Below, piece by piece: positions 1 to 9,101 of a stretch of DNA of 36,545 nucleotides. The stretch comes from Gammaproteobacteria bacterium. Lineage in GTDB: Bacteria > Pseudomonadota > Gammaproteobacteria > Thiohalobacterales > Thiohalobacteraceae. The notes under the pieces were generated by a model. That model had not been told where the DNA came from, searched no databases, and was given only the letters and a program-made list of their open reading frames with translations. The stretch lies in NCBI GenBank assembly GCA_019911805.1, contig JAIOJV010000101.1, positions 1 to 36,545 on the forward strand, given 5' to 3'. The translations under genes and the position numbers were made by a program. How positions within the stretch are numbered: the first letter of the stretch is position 1; the number at the start of each line of letters is the position of its first letter.

Positions 1-4
1 CCCC

Positions 5-1351
5 CTACTTCATCCCCAGCTTCTTCTCCAGGTAATGGATGTCCGTACCGCCCTGCAGGAAGGCGGTATCGGTGCAGATTTCCTGGTGCAGCGGGATGTT
101 GGTCTTGATGCCGTCGACGACGATCTCGGCGAGCGCGCCGCGCATGCGGGCCAGCGCAGTGGCACGGTCGGAACCGTAGGCGATCAGCTTGCCGATCAAT
201 GAATCGTAGTTGGGCGGCACGCGGTAGCCGTTGTAGATGTGCGAGTCCCAACGGATGCCGGGACCGCCGGGGGCGTGGAACCGCGTAATCGTGCCCGGCG
301 AGGGCGTGAAGTTGTGCGGATCTTCGGCGTTGATACGGCATTCGATGGCGTGGCCGGTGATCCCGATGTCACTCTGCCGGTACGACAGGCCAAGGCCGGC
401 GGCGATACACAACTGCTCCTTGACGATGTCCACGCTGGTGATCATCTCCGTGACCGGGTGCTCGACCTGCACGCGGGTATTCATCTCGATGAAATAGAAT
501 TTGCCGTCCTGATACAGGAATTCGAAGGTACCAGCGCCGCGGTAGCCGATCTTGCGGCAGGCCTCGGCGCAGCGCTCGCCCATCTCGGCACGCAGTTCCG
601 ACGTGATGCCCGGTGCCGGCGCCTCCTCGACCACCTTTTGATGGCGACGCTGCATGGAGCAGTCGCGCTCACCCAGATGAATGGCGCTGCCCTCACCATC
701 GGCCAGTACCTGAAACTCCACGTGGCGCGGGTGCTCCAGGAATTTCTCCATGTAAACCATGGCGTTACCAAATGCCGCCTGTGCCTCGGACTGAGTGAGC
801 TGGATGGCGTTGAGCAGCGCATCCTCGGCGTGCACCACGCGCATGCCGCGTCCGCCACCGCCACCGGCGGCCTTGATGATGATCGGATAGCCGATCTGGC
901 GGCCGAGTTCGAGATTACGCTCGGGGTCGTCATCGAGCGGCCCGTCGGAGCCTGGCACGCAGGGCACACCGGCCTCCTGCATGGCGCGGATGGCGGAGAC
1001 CTTGTCGCCCATCAGGCGGATGGTGTCGGGTCGCGGTCCGATGAAGATGAAGCCGCTACGCTCGACCTGTTCGGCGAAGTCGGCGTTCTCCGCCAGGAAG
1101 CCGTACCCGGGGTGGATGGCGACCGCGTCGGTCACCTCCGCCGCGCTGATGATGGCGGGGATGTTCAGATAGCTCTGCGCCGACGGCGGCGGGCCGATGC
1201 ACACCGACTCGTCGGCGAGTCGCACGTGCTTCAGATCGCGGTCGGCGCTGGAATGTACCGCCACGGTACGAATGCCGAGTTCACGGCAGGCACGCAGGAT
1301 ACGCAGGGCGATTTCACCCCGGTTGGCAATGACGATCTTGTCTAAATTCAT
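5..1351 (-). CDS. accC: Biotin carboxylase subunit of acetyl-CoA carboxylase
   Basis: The 448-residue protein matches the usual length of AccC. It carboxylates the biotin carried on AccB using ATP and bicarbonate, the first half-reaction of malonyl-CoA synthesis in the cytoplasm. The ATP-grasp fold shows a glycine-rich loop (GGGGGRGM, residues 163-170), Lys117 and Lys160 at the nucleotide site, and the active-site block [14 protein letters not shown] (289-302) with Glu289, Asn291 and Arg293. The N-terminal [15 protein letters not shown] signature supports the ATG at 1351. It lies downstream of accB on the same strand, separated by 326 bases that contain a repeat hairpin, so the pair is probably co-transcribed but unusually spaced. 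The stop codon is only four bases from the window edge, so what follows cannot be seen. Confidence 0.97.
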   Translation of the reverse strand: MNLDKIVIANRGEIALRILRACRELGIRTVAVHSSADRDLKHVRLADESVCIGPPPSAQSYLNIPAIISAAEVTDAVAIHPGYGFLAENADFAEQVERSGFIFIGPRPDTIRLMGDKVSAIRAMQEAGVPCVPGSDGPLDDDPERNLELGRQIGYPIIIKAAGGGGGRGMRVVHAEDALLNAIQLTQSEAQAAFGNAMVYMEKFLEHPRHVEFQVLADGEGSAIHLGERDCSMQRRHQKVVEEAPAPGITSELRAEMGERCAEACRKIGYRGAGTFEFLYQDGKFYFIEMNTRVQVEHPVTEMITSVDIVKEQLCIAAGLGLSYRQSDIGITGHAIECRINAEDPHNFTPSPGTITRFHAPGGPGIRWDSHIYNGYRVPPNYDSLIGKLIAYGSDRATALARMRGALAEIVVDGIKTNIPLHQEICTDTAFLQGGTDIHYLEKKLGMK

Positions 1352-1677
1352 CTTTTGATGGCCACGAGATACTTAATAAATGAGTAAAGGCCTAGCCATG
1401 GAAAGCACGGACAAACCCTTCTGTTGTGAAGCGTCTATTGAATGCGCCTGCGCGAGTGACGCACCGTGGCGCCCGGACTTGAAGACATCGGTCACGGCAC
1501 CACACGGAAGATAGCGCGTGGCTGGTTTTTTGAATTCCGTGTCCTTCCGTGTGGTTCCGTGGCCAGAAACTCTTGGTGGGCTGGTCGGGGCCGGTGCGTC
1601 CGGCTGCGCCTCGATGCACCCTACTGGAGACCAAAACCCGCATTGAGTTTTCCGTATTTTCCGTGGCGAACGTTCCT
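1352..1677. repeat. accB-accC gap with TTCCGTG-type repeats and hairpin
   Basis: This 326-base gap has no convincing gene. It holds a cluster of the TTCCGTG word repeat: three copies at 1535-1564 in one orientation and an opposite-strand copy at 1493-1510, which together form an imperfect inverted repeat of about 18 bases (1493-1510 with about 1544-1561). Two more copies lie at 1648-1668, just before the accB stop codon. The same words recur in gaps near 2614, 6060, 7855, 9501 and 17860-17942, so this is a dispersed intergenic family. It sits inside what should be a two-gene operon and could form a structure in the accB-accC transcript. Confidence 0.8.
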
Positions 1678-2121
1678 TCATTCGATTACGAACAGCGGCT
1701 GGCCGAATTCCACCGGCTGGCCATTTTCCACCAGGATCGTGGTCACGACGCCGGCCTTGTCGGCCTCAATCTGGTTGAGCATCTTCATGGCCTCGATGAT
1801 ACACAGGGTGTCGCCGGCATTGACGCGCTGGCCGACCTCGACGAAGGCCTTGGCGCCCGGCGACGAGGCGCGATAGAAGGTGCCGACCATGGGCGAATCC
1901 ACGGTGTGGCCAGCCGGCACGATCGGTGCCGCAGGGGCGGCCGGAGCGGCGGCGGGTGCCGTGGGGGCGGCGGCCACGGCGGGCGCCGGCATCACCATGG
2001 GTGGTGCGCTCTGACCGTACCGGCTGATACGGACAGACTCCTCGCCCTCCTGGATCTCGATCTCCGCAATCCCGGATTCTTCCAGTAATTCGATGAGCTT
2101 TTTGACTTTTCGGATGTCCAT
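1678..2121 (-). CDS. accB: Biotin carboxyl carrier protein of acetyl-CoA carboxylase
   Basis: The protein has 147 residues. The N-terminus [18 protein letters not shown] is nearly identical to the known AccB start, which fixes the ATG at 2121; an in-frame start at 2190 would add 23 unrelated residues. An Ala/Pro-rich linker spans about residues 38-72, followed by the biotinyl domain with EAMKM (110-114), where Lys113 is the biotin attachment site. AccB carries biotin between AccC and the AccAD carboxyltransferase. It is the first gene of the accBC pair; aroQ, often found upstream in gammaproteobacteria, is absent here and replaced by a gene-free gap. Confidence 0.96.
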   Translation of the reverse strand: MDIRKVKKLIELLEESGIAEIEIQEGEESVRISRYGQSAPPMVMPAPAVAAAPTAPAAAPAAPAAPIVPAGHTVDSPMVGTFYRASSPGAKAFVEVGQRVNAGDTLCIIEAMKMLNQIEADKAGVVTTILVENGQPVEFGQPLFVIE

Positions 2122-3057
2122 GGCAATCACTTTGTGGCGCAGAGATAGGGACGGACTTGAGCCGGTGCAGCACACCGGGCAGCCGGGCAATGGCGCACAT
2201 TTTAGCGCAAGTTCGCAGCAAATCGAGGGGAAATTTTAGAAGATTGTCGATTCATCGCCATACTCCAGAATACCTTGAGGAACGGCCGCGGCCCGATCGA
2301 CGAATGCCTGCGGCCTCCTGCGGCGATACCGCCTGAACGTGGGCAGTTGCCATACCACCCCTGGCTTGTGCCGACATACTCACCGCGGACGACCCCGGGT
2401 AGGATTGGTCGGGGAGAGATCATTGTGTCTCCATCGAGACCTTGCGTAAGCCATTTTTTACTACTGAATCCACAAAATGGCTCAGAAAACATCTGCTTCA
2501 GCGTCCGCACAGAAGGCCGTCATTCCAGGGTTTTCCCATAAAGCGGTTTCTGTGCCATTTTCTCGGTTCCATCGTGTATGGCAGTTACCTTAGGCCGCTG
2601 CCTTGGAAAATCAGCCACGGAATCCACGGAACAACACGAAAAATATTCTATATATAACCCCAGCCTTATCGCCCGCGGTTCAGTTTCCGGGCCTCATGCA
2701 ACACCTTCTTTCCGTATCACTTTTCGGGATCCCGTGGCCAACGGTAGTGAGTTAAGCATCCACCCTGAGGTTTCATAGCTATTTCTTCTGAAAACACCTA
2801 GTTAGCTAAGTTCCACCTGGATCCGATCCGGTTGAGCCGCCCCCTGCCACAACGCCGCCACGGCTCACCTCCGCGACCTTCAGGTCTCCCCGCCCATGCC
2901 GATACCCCTTCCGTGCGCATAGCGCTTCCTGCGATCATGAGCATTTAAGCGAAATTATCTTTGTTTTTCAGGCGGCTATGATCCGACCGGGGTTGCCGAA
3001 ACCGGGTCTTGACCGCTATGGTGTACGGCCCCAGATGATCAGGACAGGGATCTCCGC
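2122..3057. other. Gene-free gap between accB and pilB
   Basis: About 930 bases separate the divergent accB and pilB genes, which is long for this compact window. No pilA (prepilin), aroQ or tRNA is recognisable. The middle part (about 2430-2980) looks more AT-rich than its surroundings and is full of stop codons. A TTCCGTG-family repeat on the minus strand covers 2614-2644, and a degenerate copy may lie near 2709-2742. Short open frames exist (for example 2202-2510 on the minus strand) but show no family resemblance and contain poor codon patterns. The promoters of both flanking operons must lie here. A decayed gene is possible. Confidence 0.7.
2199..2204 (-). promoter_or_regulatory. Possible -10 box of an accB promoter
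   Basis: On the minus strand TAAAAT (2204-2199) sits about 80 bases upstream of the accB ATG in the context TTGCGCTAAAATGTGCGC. No good -35 box is seen at 16-18 bases; a weak TTGCTG lies too close. This is a guess based on resemblance to sigma70 -10 elements and on position. Confidence 0.3.
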
Positions 3058-4779
3058 ATGGCATTGACCAACCCCCGTATCCAACTGACCGGCCTGGGCC
3101 GCCGACTGGTCAACGATGACGTTCTTGATGAGGCCACCGCCTTGGGCGCTGTCGATGCCGCCCTGACGAAGCGCCAATCGCTGACCAGCTACCTGGTCGA
3201 AAACAAGCTGGTGGCCGGTAACGTCATCGCGAACGCCGCCTGCCAGGAGTTCGGCATCCCGGTGTTCGACCTGGCGGTCATGGACCTGGATGCGGCACCC
3301 ATCAAGCTGGTCGATGAAAAGCTCATCCGCCTGCACCGCGCCCTGCCGCTGTTCAAACGCGGTAACCGGCTGTTTGTGGCGGTCTCCGACCCTACCAACC
3401 TCACCGCCCTGGACGAGATCAAGTTCCACACCGGCGTGGCCACCGAGGCCATCCTGGTGGAGGAGGAAAAGCTTAACCGGATGATCGACCAGGCCCTGGA
3501 ACGGGCCGATGCGGGCATGGGCGCCCTGCTCGACGAGGACCTGGAGAATCTCGACATCGTCGCCGGCGGGGAGGACGAGGCCGAAGACAAGGACACCTCG
3601 GACATCGACGACACGCCGGTGGTGCGCTTCGTCAACAAGATCCTGCTGGACGCCATCAACAAGAGCGCGTCGGACATCCATGTCGAGCCCTACGAAAAGA
3701 GCTTCCGTGTGCGCTACCGCCAGGACGGCGTGCTGCACGAGGTGGCCGCGCCGCCGCTGGCGCTGGCGCCGCGCATCATCGCGCGCCTGAAGGTGATGAG
3801 TCGCATGGACATCGCCGAGCGTCGCGTGCCCCAGGACGGGCGCATCAAGATGCATCTGTCGAAGAGCCGCGCCATCGACTTTCGTGTGAACTCCTGCCCG
3901 ACCCTGTTCGGCGAGAAGATCGTGCTGCGTATCCTCGACCCGAGCAGCGCCAAGCTGGGCATCGACGCCCTGGGTTACGAGGCAGACCAGAAGCAGACCT
4001 ATCTGGACAATCTCAACAAGCCCTACGGCATGATCCTGGTCACCGGCCCGACCGGTTCCGGCAAGACCGTGTCGCTGTACACCGGCCTGAATATCCTGAA
4101 TACGCCCGACCGCAATATCTCCACCTGCGAAGACCCGGTGGAAATCAACCTGGCGGGTATCAACCAGTGCAACATGAACCCCAAGGCGGGGCTGACCTTC
4201 GCCGAGGCCCTGCGCGCCTTCCTGCGCCAGGACCCGGACATCATCATGGTCGGTGAGATCCGCGACCTGGAGACCGCCGAGATCGCTATCAAGGCGGCCC
4301 AGACCGGTCATATGGTCATGTCGACCCTGCACACCAACGATGCGCCACAGACCCTGGCACGCCTGGCCAACATGGGCGTCCCGCCCTACAACATCGCCAG
4401 CGCCGTGAACCTCATCATCGCTCAACGCCTGGCGCGGCGGTTGTGCAACAACTGCAAAAAACCAGTCGACATCCCGGCCCACACCCTACTGGAGGAGGGC
4501 TTCGAGCAGGCGGACATCGACGCCGGGGTCAAGATCTATGCCCACAACCCCGACGGCTGTGACCAATGCACGGGCGGCTATAAGGGTCGGGTGGGAATAT
4601 ACCAAGTGATGCCGATCTCCGATGCAATGTCGCGCATCATTATGGAAGGCGGCAATGCCATCCAGCTCGCCGACCAGGCACGCCAGGACGGTGTGGACGA
4701 CCTGCGTACCTCCGGCCTGAAAAAGGTCAGACAGGGCGTCACCAGCCTGGAAGAAGTCAACCGCGTCACCAAGGATTAA
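3058..4779 (+). CDS. pilB: Type IV pilus assembly ATPase
   Basis: This 573-residue protein has the usual PilB length. It is the hexameric cytoplasmic ATPase that powers pilus extension through PilC. An N-terminal MshEN/T2SSE_N-type region (about 1-150) precedes the secretion ATPase core: Walker A GPTGSGKT (330-337), Walker B region IIMVGEIRD (395-403) with Glu400, His box STLHTND (422-428), and a zinc-binding tetracysteine (Cys463, Cys466, Cys501, Cys504). The tetracysteine and the lack of a PilT-type AIRNLIRE motif separate it from retraction ATPases. The ATG at 3058 follows an AGGGA ribosome site. It leads an operon with pilC (26-base gap) and pilD. Confidence 0.96.
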   Translation: MALTNPRIQLTGLGRRLVNDDVLDEATALGAVDAALTKRQSLTSYLVENKLVAGNVIANAACQEFGIPVFDLAVMDLDAAPIKLVDEKLIRLHRALPLFKRGNRLFVAVSDPTNLTALDEIKFHTGVATEAILVEEEKLNRMIDQALERADAGMGALLDEDLENLDIVAGGEDEAEDKDTSDIDDTPVVRFVNKILLDAINKSASDIHVEPYEKSFRVRYRQDGVLHEVAAPPLALAPRIIARLKVMSRMDIAERRVPQDGRIKMHLSKSRAIDFRVNSCPTLFGEKIVLRILDPSSAKLGIDALGYEADQKQTYLDNLNKPYGMILVTGPTGSGKTVSLYTGLNILNTPDRNISTCEDPVEINLAGINQCNMNPKAGLTFAEALRAFLRQDPDIIMVGEIRDLETAEIAIKAAQTGHMVMSTLHTNDAPQTLARLANMGVPPYNIASAVNLIIAQRLARRLCNNCKKPVDIPAHTLLEEGFEQADIDAGVKIYAHNPDGCDQCTGGYKGRVGIYQVMPISDAMSRIIMEGGNAIQLADQARQDGVDDLRTSGLKKVRQGVTSLEEVNRVTKD

Positions 4780-4805
4780 GAGCGTTCAGCTAAGGAAACG
4801 ACACC

Positions 4806-6026
4806 ATGGCGGAAAAAGCACTCAAACTGAATCTGTTTGCCTGGGAAGGCACCGACAAGCGCGGCAACCGCGTCAAGGGCGAGAGCCGCGGCACCAACCC
4901 GAACCTGATCAAGGCGGACCTGCGCCGCCAGGGTATCGTTCCGCTCAAGGTGAGGAAGAAATCGGCCCTGGCCAGCGCTGGTAAGGGCAAGGCCGTCCAA
5001 GCAAAGGACATCGCCATCTTCACCCGCCAATTGGCCACCATGCTGAACTCGGGCGTACCGCTGGTACAGGCCTTCGATATCATCGGCAAGGGGCATGAGA
5101 ACCCCCGGATGCAGCAGCTGGTAATGGCCGTGAAGGGCGACGTCGAGGGCGGTAGCAACCTCGCCGATTCGTTACGCAAGCACCCGCTTCACTTCGACGA
5201 CCTGGTGTGCAACCTGGTCGAGGCCGGTGAGGCCGCCGGTGTGCTGGATACCCTGCTGGATAAGATCGCCACCTACAAGGAAAAGACCGAGGCGCTCAAA
5301 TCCAAGATCAAGAAGGCACTGTTCTATCCGACGGCAGTGATCGTGGTGGCCTTCATCGTCACCGCCATCCTGCTGATCTTCGTGGTACCTCAGTTCGAGA
5401 GCCTGTTCGAGAACTTCGGTGCCGACCTGCCGGCCTTCACCCAGATGGTCGTCAATATGTCGCGCTTCATGCAGGACTATTGGTACCTGGTGTTCGGCGG
5501 CATCGGTGGCATCGTCTACGGCCTGCTGCAGGCCAAGAAGCGCTCGCGCAAATTCAACCAGACGCTGGACCGGCTGGTGCTCAAGATGCCCATCGTGGGC
5601 GACATCCTGACCAAGGCCGCTATCGCCCGCTATGCACGCACCCTGTCGACCATGTTCGCCGCCGGTGTGCCACTGGTCGAGGCCCTGGAATCCGTCTCCG
5701 GCGCGACCGGCAACATCGTCTATGCCGACGCCGTGCTGCGCATGCGTGACCAGGTCGCCACCGGCCAGCAGCTGCAGCTGGCCATGACCCAGACCGGGCT
5801 GTTCCCCAACATGGTCGTACAGATGGTCGCCATCGGCGAGGAATCTGGCTCACTGGATTCGATGCTCAGCAAGGTCGCAGACTTCTACGAACGCGAGGTC
5901 GACGACGCCGTCGACGGCCTGAGCAGCCTGCTGGAACCGCTGATCATGGCGGTGCTGGGCGTGCTGGTCGGCGGCCTGGTGGTGGCCATGTATCTGCCGA
6001 TCTTCAAGATGGGCGCGGCGATCTGA
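4806..6026 (+). CDS. pilC: Type IV pilus inner-membrane platform protein
   Basis: The 406-residue protein belongs to the GspF/PilC family, which couples the PilB motor to pilin assembly in the inner membrane. Two T2SSF domains are seen, roughly residues 70-195 and 270-400. Three membrane segments are evident: about 174-195, 225-243 and 378-400. The N-terminal FAWEGTDKRGNRVKGE is typical of PilC. The ATG at 4806 is preceded by AAGGAAA. It follows pilB by 26 bases and is separated from pilD by 206 bases that contain a perfect inverted repeat. Confidence 0.96.
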   Translation: MAEKALKLNLFAWEGTDKRGNRVKGESRGTNPNLIKADLRRQGIVPLKVRKKSALASAGKGKAVQAKDIAIFTRQLATMLNSGVPLVQAFDIIGKGHENPRMQQLVMAVKGDVEGGSNLADSLRKHPLHFDDLVCNLVEAGEAAGVLDTLLDKIATYKEKTEALKSKIKKALFYPTAVIVVAFIVTAILLIFVVPQFESLFENFGADLPAFTQMVVNMSRFMQDYWYLVFGGIGGIVYGLLQAKKRSRKFNQTLDRLVLKMPIVGDILTKAAIARYARTLSTMFAAGVPLVEALESVSGATGNIVYADAVLRMRDQVATGQQLQLAMTQTGLFPNMVVQMVAIGEESGSLDSMLSKVADFYEREVDDAVDGLSSLLEPLIMAVLGVLVGGLVVAMYLPIFKMGAAI

Positions 6027-6057
6027 GCGCGTCATAGCGCGGGACGGGACCCAGAGG

Positions 6058-6170
6058 CAGCCACGGAAAACACGGACGAAAAGGCAGCACCATTCCCGCC
6101 ATGAAACCCACTAAACCCACAAAATGGGATATATCCAAGAATCTTTCGTGGGTTTAGTGGGTTTCATGGC
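6058..6170. repeat. TTCCGTG-type repeat plus perfect 23-bp inverted repeat
   Basis: Downstream of pilC, a TTCCGTG-family copy on the minus strand (about 6058-6082) is followed by two arms, 6098-6120 and 6148-6170, that are exact reverse complements over 23 bases. The arms are built from the words CATGAAACCCAC and TAAACCCAC, with a 27-base loop. No run of T follows, so it is not a standard intrinsic terminator, but it would form a very stable hairpin in the pilC-pilD transcript. Related AAACCCA words occur near 7808-7826 and 17836-17848. Confidence 0.85.
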
Positions 6171-6232
6171 TATGATCAATGCCTTGTGTTTCATACTAGG
6201 CATGCACGCCCGGAAGGCGAAATAAGAAGACC

Positions 6233-7108
6233 ATGGACCTGTTCGACTTTCTTGCCCAGCAGCCACCCCTCTTGATCGGTACCGTCTTTCTCCTCGGCCT
6301 GCTGATCGGCAGTTTCATCAACGTGGTTGCCTATCGGCTGCCGATAATGATGGAGCGCGACTGGCGCCGGCAGTGCCAGGAGTATCTGCATCCGGACGAA
6401 CCCATGGCGGACGAGGCGCGCTTCGATCTGCTCGTGCCGCGTTCACGCTGCCCGGCCTGCAAACACCGGATCAAGGCATGGGAGAACATCCCGCTGCTGA
6501 GCTATGTGTTCCTGCGCGGCAAGTGCTCGGCCTGCGGCACGCGCATCTCCCTGCGCTATCCCGGTGTCGAGTTGGTCACCGCGCTGCTGTCGGCCGTGGT
6601 CGCCTGGCAGCTGGGCTGGGGATGGCCACTGGTGGCCGCGCTGATTTTCACCTGGGCACTGATCGCGCTGAGCCTGATCGATTTCGATCACAAGCTGCTG
6701 CCGGATTCCATCACCCTGCCACTGCTGTGGTTGGGCCTGCTGCTGGGCCTGGCAACGGTGTTCACCGACTCGCGTTCGAGCATCATCGGCGCAGCGGCCG
6801 GCTATCTGTCGCTGTGGTCGGTATATCAGCTGTTCCGCCTGGTCACCGGCAAGGAGGGCATGGGCTTCGGCGATTTCAAACTGCTCGCGGCCATCGGTGC
6901 CTGGCTGGGCTGGCAGGCGTTGCCGGTCACCATCCTGCTGTCCTCGCTGGTCGGCGCCGTCGTTGGCATCACCCTCATCCTGGCCCGCGGTCGCGATCGC
7001 AATATCCCCATCCCCTTCGGTCCGTATATCGCCGCCGCCGGTTGGCTGGCCCTGCTCTGGGGTGAGGACATCACCCAGGCCTACCTGCGCTTCGCTGGCC
7101 TGGCCTGA
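6233..7108 (+). CDS. pilD: Prepilin peptidase / N-methyltransferase
   Basis: This 291-residue membrane protease cleaves the leader of type IV prepilins and N-methylates the new N-terminus. The N-terminal membrane segment GLLIGSFINVVAYRLP is the family signature. A cytoplasmic zinc site is formed by two CxxC pairs (Cys73/Cys76 and Cys98/Cys101), marking the bifunctional form. The two catalytic aspartates of the A24 family are Asp150 in DFDHKLLPD and Asp214 in GMGFGDFK. About eight hydrophobic segments are predicted. It is encoded downstream of pilBC and upstream of coaE, the common gammaproteobacterial order. Since PilD often also serves type II secretion, its substrates may lie elsewhere; no pilin gene is in view. 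Confidence 0.96.
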   Translation: MDLFDFLAQQPPLLIGTVFLLGLLIGSFINVVAYRLPIMMERDWRRQCQEYLHPDEPMADEARFDLLVPRSRCPACKHRIKAWENIPLLSYVFLRGKCSACGTRISLRYPGVELVTALLSAVVAWQLGWGWPLVAALIFTWALIALSLIDFDHKLLPDSITLPLLWLGLLLGLATVFTDSRSSIIGAAAGYLSLWSVYQLFRLVTGKEGMGFGDFKLLAAIGAWLGWQALPVTILLSSLVGAVVGITLILARGRDRNIPIPFGPYIAAAGWLALLWGEDITQAYLRFAGLA

Positions 7109-7161
7109 ACCATCCAGCCCATCCGTGGCAGCATCCCCTGGTTCCGACTAAGCTATGCTCC

Positions 7162-7758
7162 ATGTTGCGTATCGGTCTGACAGGCGGGATCGGCTCGGGA
7201 AAATCCACGGTGGCGGCGTTGTTCGCAGCGCGCGGCGTGCCGATCATCGACGCGGACGCCATCGCGCGAGAGCTGGTCGAACCGGGCCAGCCGGCACTGG
7301 CCGAGATCGTCGCCGGCTTCGACGCCGGGCTGCTTGACGCACAGGGCCGGCTCGATCGTGGGCGGTTGCGGGCGCGGGTATTCGGCGATGCGCGGCAGCG
7401 ACTCCGCCTGGAGAACATCCTGCATCCACGCATTCACGACGCCATGGTCGCGCGCGCGGCGGCGACGCGTGCGCCCTATACCGTACTGGTGATCCCCTTG
7501 CTGTTCGAGGCCGCGCAGCGCGACCTGGTGGATCGCGTGCTGGTCGTGGATGCCCCCGTGGAACTGCAGCGCGAACGGGTACTGCTGCGCGATCGCCTGC
7601 CATCAGATCAGGTGGACGGTATCCTCGCCGCCCAGCTCGGCCGCGAACAGCGCCGCGCCGGCGCGGACGACATCATCGACAACAGCGGCGATGCAGCGGC
7701 GCTGGAGGCCCAGGTCGAGGCCCTTCACCACCGCTACCTCGCCCTTGCAGGCTCCTAG
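7162..7758 (+). CDS. coaE: Dephospho-CoA kinase
   Basis: The 198-residue enzyme phosphorylates the 3'-hydroxyl of dephospho-CoA, the last step of CoA synthesis. It begins MLRIGLTGGIGSGKST, with the P-loop at residues 8-15, followed by the DADAIARELVEPG block typical of CoaE and a C-terminal DDIIDNSGD motif. The length fits the family. It lies 53 bases after pilD and before zapD, the conserved pilD-coaE-zapD-yacG order. The ATG at 7162 places the P-loop correctly. Confidence 0.96.
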   Translation: MLRIGLTGGIGSGKSTVAALFAARGVPIIDADAIARELVEPGQPALAEIVAGFDAGLLDAQGRLDRGRLRARVFGDARQRLRLENILHPRIHDAMVARAAATRAPYTVLVIPLLFEAAQRDLVDRVLVVDAPVELQRERVLLRDRLPSDQVDGILAAQLGREQRRAGADDIIDNSGDAAALEAQVEALHHRYLALAGS

Positions 7759-8089
7759 AAGAACCATCGCTGCTCACAGGCAGAATGGACAAAAACCGTC
7801 CCGCCACAAAACCCATGAAATTCACGCAGACGCAATAACCCCCAAAACCGCATTTGCCACGGAAACACACGGACGAGTGCATACGCTTCGCGCAACCGCC
7901 CTGGTCACCCGCCAGGCACTGGGCCGGGGCTTCACGACGCGGTTCCATTGCAATGCCTGTCGTAGGTTTCCGTGGCCACCCTCTCGCTTCGCGTACCGCC
8001 AAGCCCACAGCCGCACCGATTTGCCACTGTCGCCGGCCTCATGGAACAATAGGCGCCCGAATCCCGCGGACGTACCCGGCTGCCCCCAC
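7759..8089. repeat. coaE-zapD gap with dispersed repeat fragments
   Basis: This 331-base gap is open in the zapD frame but does not look coding. It contains AAACCCA-type words near 7803-7830, a TTCCGTG-family copy on the minus strand at 7853-7877, and a plus-orientation copy at 7966-7980. The two copies face each other across about 90 bases, which may be the ends of a small composite repeat element. No other gene or RNA is recognised. Confidence 0.7.
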
Positions 8090-8860
8090 GTGTCTCATAA
8101 AATAATTTACGAACAACCACTTAACGAGCGTATCCGAGCTTTTCTACGGCTCGAATCCCTGTTCCAGCGGGTCCGTCATCATCTCGGCGGGGTCAGCCCC
8201 TGGGACAGCCGGGCGGCGCTCGACAGCCTGCTGGACATCATGCACATCTTCAGCCGCAGCGACCTCAAGACCGAGGTCATGAAGGAACTGGAGCGGCATA
8301 CTGCGAACCTCGCGCGCCTGGAGCAGAACCCGGACGTGGATCGCGGGCAGCTCAGCGAGCTGCTGGACGAACTGGATCTGCTGATCGACCAACTGCATGC
8401 CTACAACGGGCCGGTGGGCGCGCACCTCAAGAACAATGAATTCCTGAGCGCCATCCAGCAGCGCAGCGCTATCCCGGGTGGCACCTGTGACTTCGACCTC
8501 CCCGCCTTCCATTTCTGGGTGGAGCGTCCCGCCGAGGAGCGTTTGCGCGATCTGGCCGCGTGGCTGGACAACTTCGACGCCATCGGGCGCGCCATCAAAT
8601 TGATCCTGCGCCTGACTCGCGGCAGCAATCTGTTCCATCCACACACCGCAGAAACCGGCTTCTTCCAGCGTGCCCTCGACCCCAATGTACCCTGCCAGAT
8701 GGTGCGCGTCGCCCTGCCCGCCGGTAGCCCGTACTACGCCGAGATCAGCGGTGGACGCCACCGTTTCAGCGTGCGCTTCATGGCCCAGCCGTCGCCCAAC
8801 GAGCGCGCTATGCAGGCCGACGGCGACATTCGCTTCGAGCTGGCATGCTGCATCATCTGA
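8090..8860 (+). CDS. zapD: Cell division protein ZapD, FtsZ-bundling factor
   Basis: The product has 256 residues and resembles ZapD (YacF/DUF1342), which cross-links FtsZ filaments at the Z ring. Recognisable blocks include the start [18 protein letters not shown], the central [17 protein letters not shown] segment (about residues 124-140) and the C-terminal [26 protein letters not shown]. The frame is open far upstream, but family resemblance begins at [13 protein letters not shown], so the GTG at 8090 is taken as the start; no ATG and no good ribosome site lie nearby. Upstream in-frame sequence is repeat material. ZapD links this block to the FtsZ gene about 10 kb away. yacG follows after 37 bases. 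Confidence 0.92.
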   Translation: MSHKIIYEQPLNERIRAFLRLESLFQRVRHHLGGVSPWDSRAALDSLLDIMHIFSRSDLKTEVMKELERHTANLARLEQNPDVDRGQLSELLDELDLLIDQLHAYNGPVGAHLKNNEFLSAIQQRSAIPGGTCDFDLPAFHFWVERPAEERLRDLAAWLDNFDAIGRAIKLILRLTRGSNLFHPHTAETGFFQRALDPNVPCQMVRVALPAGSPYYAEISGGRHRFSVRFMAQPSPNERAMQADGDIRFELACCII

Positions 8861-8897
8861 ACATGGTCGGTGCCGGCGAGTGGGTACGGGTGCTGGC

Positions 8898-9101
8898 GTG
8901 AGGCACACGACCCGGAAACCACTGTTGGTCGCGTGCCCCACCTGCGGCAAGCGGATCCCCTGGTCGCCGGACAACCCGTGGCGACCCTTCTGTTCCGAAC
9001 GCTGCCGACTCATCGACCTCGGCGAATGGCTGGGTGAGGGCCGGCGCATCCCGGGCGAACCGGTGCCCGGTGACGAGGACGACACGAACGGCGACAGCTG
9101 A
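8898..9101 (+). CDS. yacG: Zinc-binding DNA gyrase inhibitor YacG
   Basis: This small protein of 67 residues has the YacG zinc ribbon: Cys13, Cys16, Cys32 and Cys36 in the pattern [24 protein letters not shown], followed by the family sequence [18 protein letters not shown]. YacG binds GyrB and inhibits supercoiling. The start is the GTG at 8898 ([15 protein letters not shown]); no ATG is close, and the longer in-frame extension overlaps zapD in another frame. It ends the pilB-to-yacG plus-strand block. Confidence 0.93.
   Translation: MRHTTRKPLLVACPTCGKRIPWSPDNPWRPFCSERCRLIDLGEWLGEGRRIPGEPVPGDEDDTNGDS

Noticed and set aside
2202-2510. 102-codon minus-strand frame upstream of accB
   Set aside because: No recognisable family, no ribosome site, and it lies in a stretch rich in stops in the other frames and in repeats.
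3016-4482. Long open frame of 488 codons on the minus strand opposite pilB
   Set aside because: It mirrors the codons of pilB; its protein shows no family and pilB is unambiguous.
6098-6170. Intrinsic terminator after pilC
   Set aside because: The stem is strong, but there is no T tract, the loop is long, and the same words occur elsewhere as dispersed repeats.
7550-8089. N-terminal extension of ZapD reaching back into coaE
   Set aside because: The extension overlaps coaE and repeat DNA and does not resemble ZapD; homology begins at the GTG at 8090.
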